A stretch of DNA of 6,238 nt from Clostridia bacterium (lineage in GTDB: Bacteria > Bacillota > Clostridia > Oscillospirales > CAG-272), in assembly GCA_017420845.1 (NCBI GenBank), contig JAFQOC010000466.1, positions 1 to 6,238 of the forward strand, written 5' to 3'. The notes below the pieces were generated by a model. It saw only the letters and a list, made by a program, of their open reading frames with translations, was not told the DNA's origin and made no database searches. Position numbers and translations under genes: made by a program. Shown here piece after piece: positions 4,494 to 6,238 of the stretch (positions are counted from its first letter, which is position 1; every line of letters starts with the position of its first letter).

Positions 4494-6091
4494 GTACCGT
4501 CGGATCCATGGGCGTCCCTGCCCTTTTGCGGAAGGCGGAGCTGCTTGCGGACGCTCCCCTGTATATCAATCGCGTGACCGTGGAGGGCGCTTACTCGCCC
4601 GAAAACGCCTTGTCTCAGCTCCACGTCCATGACTTCGTGGAGGTGAGTATCGTCCTGTCCGGACGGGGGATTCACCGTACCCCCGACGGGTTCGCCGAGT
4701 GTAATTCGGGAGATACCTACGTCATCGGGGCAGGGGTGCCCCACGCCTACTTCGCCGCCGAGGACGGGGAATGCCCTACGGTGTGCAATCTGGTCTTTGA
4801 TCCCGCTGAGATTTTCGAGGGGGAGGCCGCCGATCCCGACAGCCCCCGCTACTGCTACGGCCTTTTCCGCGAGGATCCTCTGACGGTCTACGTCATGCTG
4901 ACCTCCCGCACCCTGGAGGACGTGGAGCGCACCGTCACCCGTATGGAGAAGGAGCTGAGCCGCCGCCGCCCCGAGTGGGAGATGGCGGTGAAGTCCTACC
5001 TCATCAATATCCTCATTATGATGGGGCGATACGCCTCCCAGAGGGAGAATTCTCCCGCGGCTCCCCGCCCCAAGGAGCGGCTGGTGGCCATGGAGGTCAT
5101 GCGGGCCGTCATGGAGCGGTACGGGGATAGCGGTCTTACCCTGGAGAGCATCGCCGCCTCCCTGTACATCAGTAAATCCTATCTCTGCCGCATCTTCCGT
5201 CGGGTGACGGGAGAGCCCTTCGGGGACTACCTTCGCCGTGTCCGTCTGGAGCAGGCTTGCCGTCTTCTGCGGGAGACCGAGCTGACGGCCGAGCAGATCG
5301 TCTATGCCTGCGGTCTGCGGGATATTCCCACCTTTTACCGCACCTTCAAGGCGCGGATGGGCATGACCCCCAACGCCTATCGGCAGGGAGAGCATCCCGC
5401 CGACCAAATTATGGAAACAAAAATTCAAACAAATAAAGGAGAAACGACTATGAGCATCGCGATTCTGAACGAAATATCCGAGAACCTGCAAAAGGGCAAG
5501 GCCAAGATCGTGGCCGAGCTGGTACAGAAGGCTCTGGACGAGGGCGTATCCCCCGATGCCATTCTGAACGAGGGCCTGCTGGCAGGCATGAATATCATTG
5601 GCGAGAAGTTTAAGGTGAACGAGGTCTACGTTCCCGAGGTGCTGGTGGCCGCCCGCGCCATGAACAAGGGCACCGCCATTCTCAAGCCCCACCTGGCCGC
5701 CGCCGGCGTGCAGGCTACGGGCAAGGTCTGCATCGGAACGGTGCAGGGCGACCTCCACGACATCGGCAAGAATCTGGTCAAGATGATGCTGGAGGGCAAG
5801 GGTCTGGAGGTCATCGATCTGGGATCCGACGTCGCTCCCGAGACCTTTGTTCGGACCGCCATTGAGCAGGATTGTCAGGTCATTCTTTGCTCGGCACTTC
5901 TGACCACCACCATGGGTGTCATGGAGGACGTGGTCAAGAAGGCTGTTGAGCTGGGTGTGCGCGACAAGGTCAAGATCATGATCGGCGGCGCTCCCGTCAA
6001 CGAGGATTTCTGCAAGAAGATCGGTGCGGATATCTACACCCCCGATGCTGCTTCGGCCGCCGATGCCGCTGTGGAGTTCTGCAAGGGCTGA
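4490..6091 (+). CDS. AraC-family regulator fused in frame to a B12-binding corrinoid protein (533 residues as read)
   Basis: The ATG at 4490 overlaps the preceding stop by 4 nt, so translation is probably coupled. Residues 1-100 are a cupin-like sensing domain: LHVHDFVEV with His45, His47 and Glu51, GDTYVIGAGVPH with His85. A helical part follows (about 135-195), then two helix-turn-helix motifs: LTLESIAASLYISKSYLCRIF (216-236) and LTAEQIVYACGLRDIPTFYRTF (265-286), ending in MTPNAYRQG (292-300), where an AraC protein normally stops. No stop codon follows; codons 301-320 are an AT-rich linker into Met321, and 321-533 is a complete corrinoid protein (DxHxxG at 421-426). As a regulator it would sense a ligand and control transcription, perhaps of this operon. 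The fused protein is what the sequence reads; whether most product is fused or made from the internal start is open. Lost stop or assembly error are alternatives. Confidence 0.75.
   Translation: MSTVGSMGVPALLRKAELLADAPLYINRVTVEGAYSPENALSQLHVHDFVEVSIVLSGRGIHRTPDGFAECNSGDTYVIGAGVPHAYFAAEDGECPTVCNLVFDPAEIFEGEAADPDSPRYCYGLFREDPLTVYVMLTSRTLEDVERTVTRMEKELSRRRPEWEMAVKSYLINILIMMGRYASQRENSPAAPRPKERLVAMEVMRAVMERYGDSGLTLESIAASLYISKSYLCRIFRRVTGEPFGDYLRRVRLEQACRLLRETELTAEQIVYACGLRDIPTFYRTFKARMGMTPNAYRQGEHPADQIMETKIQTNKGETTMSIAILNEISENLQKGKAKIVAELVQKALDEGVSPDAILNEGLLAGMNIIGEKFKVNEVYVPEVLVAARAMNKGTAILKPHLAAAGVQATGKVCIGTVQGDLHDIGKNLVKMMLEGKGLEVIDLGSDVAPETFVRTAIEQDCQVILCSALLTTTMGVMEDVVKKAVELGVRDKVKIMIGGAPVNEDFCKKIGADIYTPDAASAADAAVEFCKG
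5435..5441 (+). promoter_or_regulatory. Internal ribosome binding site inside the fused reading frame
   Basis: AAAGGAG sits 8 nt before the ATG at 5450, near-ideal for a Firmicute, and lies in an A-rich stretch (5403-5449) unlike the GC-rich coding sequence on both sides. It looks like an ordinary intergenic gap that is by chance or selection free of stops in the AraC frame. It strongly supports independent initiation of the corrinoid protein. Confidence 0.8.
5450..6091 (+). CDS. Corrinoid (B12-binding) methyl-carrier protein, MtaC/MtbC/MttC-like, from the internal start
   Basis: Read from the internal ATG, this is a 213-residue protein, the usual size for stand-alone methyltransferase corrinoid proteins. 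Residues 1-75 form the helical cap domain of the methionine-synthase type (VAELVQKALDEGVSPDAILNEG, then GMNIIGEKFKVNEVYVPEVLVAARAM in two parts). The Rossmann-like B12 domain follows: GTVQGDLHDIGKNLV with Asp101-x-His103-x2-Gly106, where the histidine should be the lower cobalt ligand; VIDLGSDV; SALLTTTM at 148-155; and MIGGAPVN at 177-184. The protein carries a methyl group on cobalt between methyltransferases, most simply the two UroD-like proteins of this operon. It is the last gene, with a terminator after the TGA stop. No reactivating ferredoxin-type protein is present here, so it must be supplied elsewhere. This entry is the C-terminal part of the 4490-6091 frame. Confidence 0.85.
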   Translation: MSIAILNEISENLQKGKAKIVAELVQKALDEGVSPDAILNEGLLAGMNIIGEKFKVNEVYVPEVLVAARAMNKGTAILKPHLAAAGVQATGKVCIGTVQGDLHDIGKNLVKMMLEGKGLEVIDLGSDVAPETFVRTAIEQDCQVILCSALLTTTMGVMEDVVKKAVELGVRDKVKIMIGGAPVNEDFCKKIGADIYTPDAASAADAAVEFCKG

Positions 6092-6114
6092 TTCCTTTCG
6101 TTTATGAATATCTG

Positions 6115-6149
6115 CTCCCCCACCCGCCTGCGGGCGGGGGAGTTTCTGT
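6115..6149 (+). terminator. Intrinsic terminator at the end of the methyltransferase operon
   Basis: CTCCCCC (6115-6121) pairs with GGGGGAG (6136-6142), and after one A-C mismatch CCCG (6123-6126) pairs with CGGG (6131-6134) around a 4-nt loop. A short T-rich tail (TTTCTGT) follows. The stem is very stable though the T-run is weak. It lies 24 nt after the TGA stop. Confidence 0.82.
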
Positions 6150-6151
6150 AA

Positions 6152-6176
6152 GCTGATCGGGTCAGCGTGTGTTTTT
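6152..6176 (+). terminator. Possible second, weaker terminator hairpin
   Basis: GCTGA (6152-6156) pairs with TCAGC (6162-6166) over a 5-nt loop, and a run of five T at 6172-6176 follows after a GTGTG spacer. The stem is short and the T-run is displaced, so this may only back up the hairpin just upstream. Confidence 0.3.
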
Positions 6177-6218
6177 CAAATTGCAGTTTATCGGTGCGTT
6201 GGGTTGCGGCTACTCCAA

Positions 6219-6238
6219 GGGGTGCAGGGGCAAAGCCC
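6219..6238. repeat. Left half of a likely palindromic intergenic repeat, cut by the window edge
   Basis: The last bases read GGGGTGCAGGGGC-AAA-GCCC, in which GGGC (6228-6231) and GCCC (6235-6238) already form a stem around AAA. If the sequence beyond continues with the complement of GTGCAG, this is a long GC-rich palindrome of the kind scattered between genes in many gut Clostridia. The rest of 6177-6218 shows no gene. Confidence 0.3.

Noticed and set aside
4460..5758. Minus-strand open frame of 432 codons opposite the regulator and corrinoid protein
   Set aside because: Although long, it lacks any recognisable domain and start signal, while the plus strand carries cupin, HTH and B12 motifs in the expected order.
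1..6238. tRNA or rRNA genes, CRISPR arrays, transposases or other mobile element genes
   Set aside because: I saw no cloverleaf or rRNA-like stretches, no regularly spaced direct repeats and no transposase or integrase motifs on either strand.

Overview
The window looks like chromosome from a low-to-moderate-GC-rich Firmicute of the class Clostridia, most likely a gut Oscillospiraceae/Ruminococcaceae-type bacterium. This is inferred from strong AAAGGAG-type ribosome binding sites, extended -10 promoters (TGgTATAAT), two Gram-positive style lipoproteins, GC-biased third codon positions, and a corrinoid methyltransferase gene set typical of anaerobes. No marker gene fixes the species.

Layout. 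Positions 1-951 (minus strand) hold the first 317 codons of a lipoprotein sugar-type solute-binding protein of an ABC transporter; its C-terminus and partners lie outside the window. A 206-bp divergent region follows, then a single-gene unit with its own promoter, a TlpA/ResA-type thioredoxin lipoprotein (1158-1757) and an intrinsic terminator (1767-1800).

From about 1812 to 6149 there is one plus-strand operon. It has two spaced promoters with a 40-bp interrupted dyad between them, then a UroD-superfamily protein (1961-2932), a Cys-containing protein of unknown function (2937-3356), a second, divergent UroD-superfamily protein (3375-4493), an AraC-family regulator starting in a 4-nt ATGA overlap (4490), and a B12-binding corrinoid protein (from 5450), followed by a terminator. 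Gaps between genes are 18 nt or less.

The pairing of UroD-like proteins with a corrinoid protein points to corrinoid-dependent methyl transfer (the MtaA/MtbA/CmuA and acetogen O-demethylase type of chemistry), not to haem synthesis. The substrate cannot be told from the sequence. No reductive activator (RamA type) and no MttB- or MtaB-type substrate methyltransferase is in the window.

The most unusual point is that the AraC regulator has no stop codon before the corrinoid protein. The frame stays open through a 48-nt AT-rich linker that still contains a good ribosome binding site and an internal ATG. The locus can therefore encode a 533-residue regulator-corrinoid fusion and also a free 213-residue corrinoid protein, a possible direct link between corrinoid state and operon control. 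A stop-loss or a sequence error is the plain alternative.
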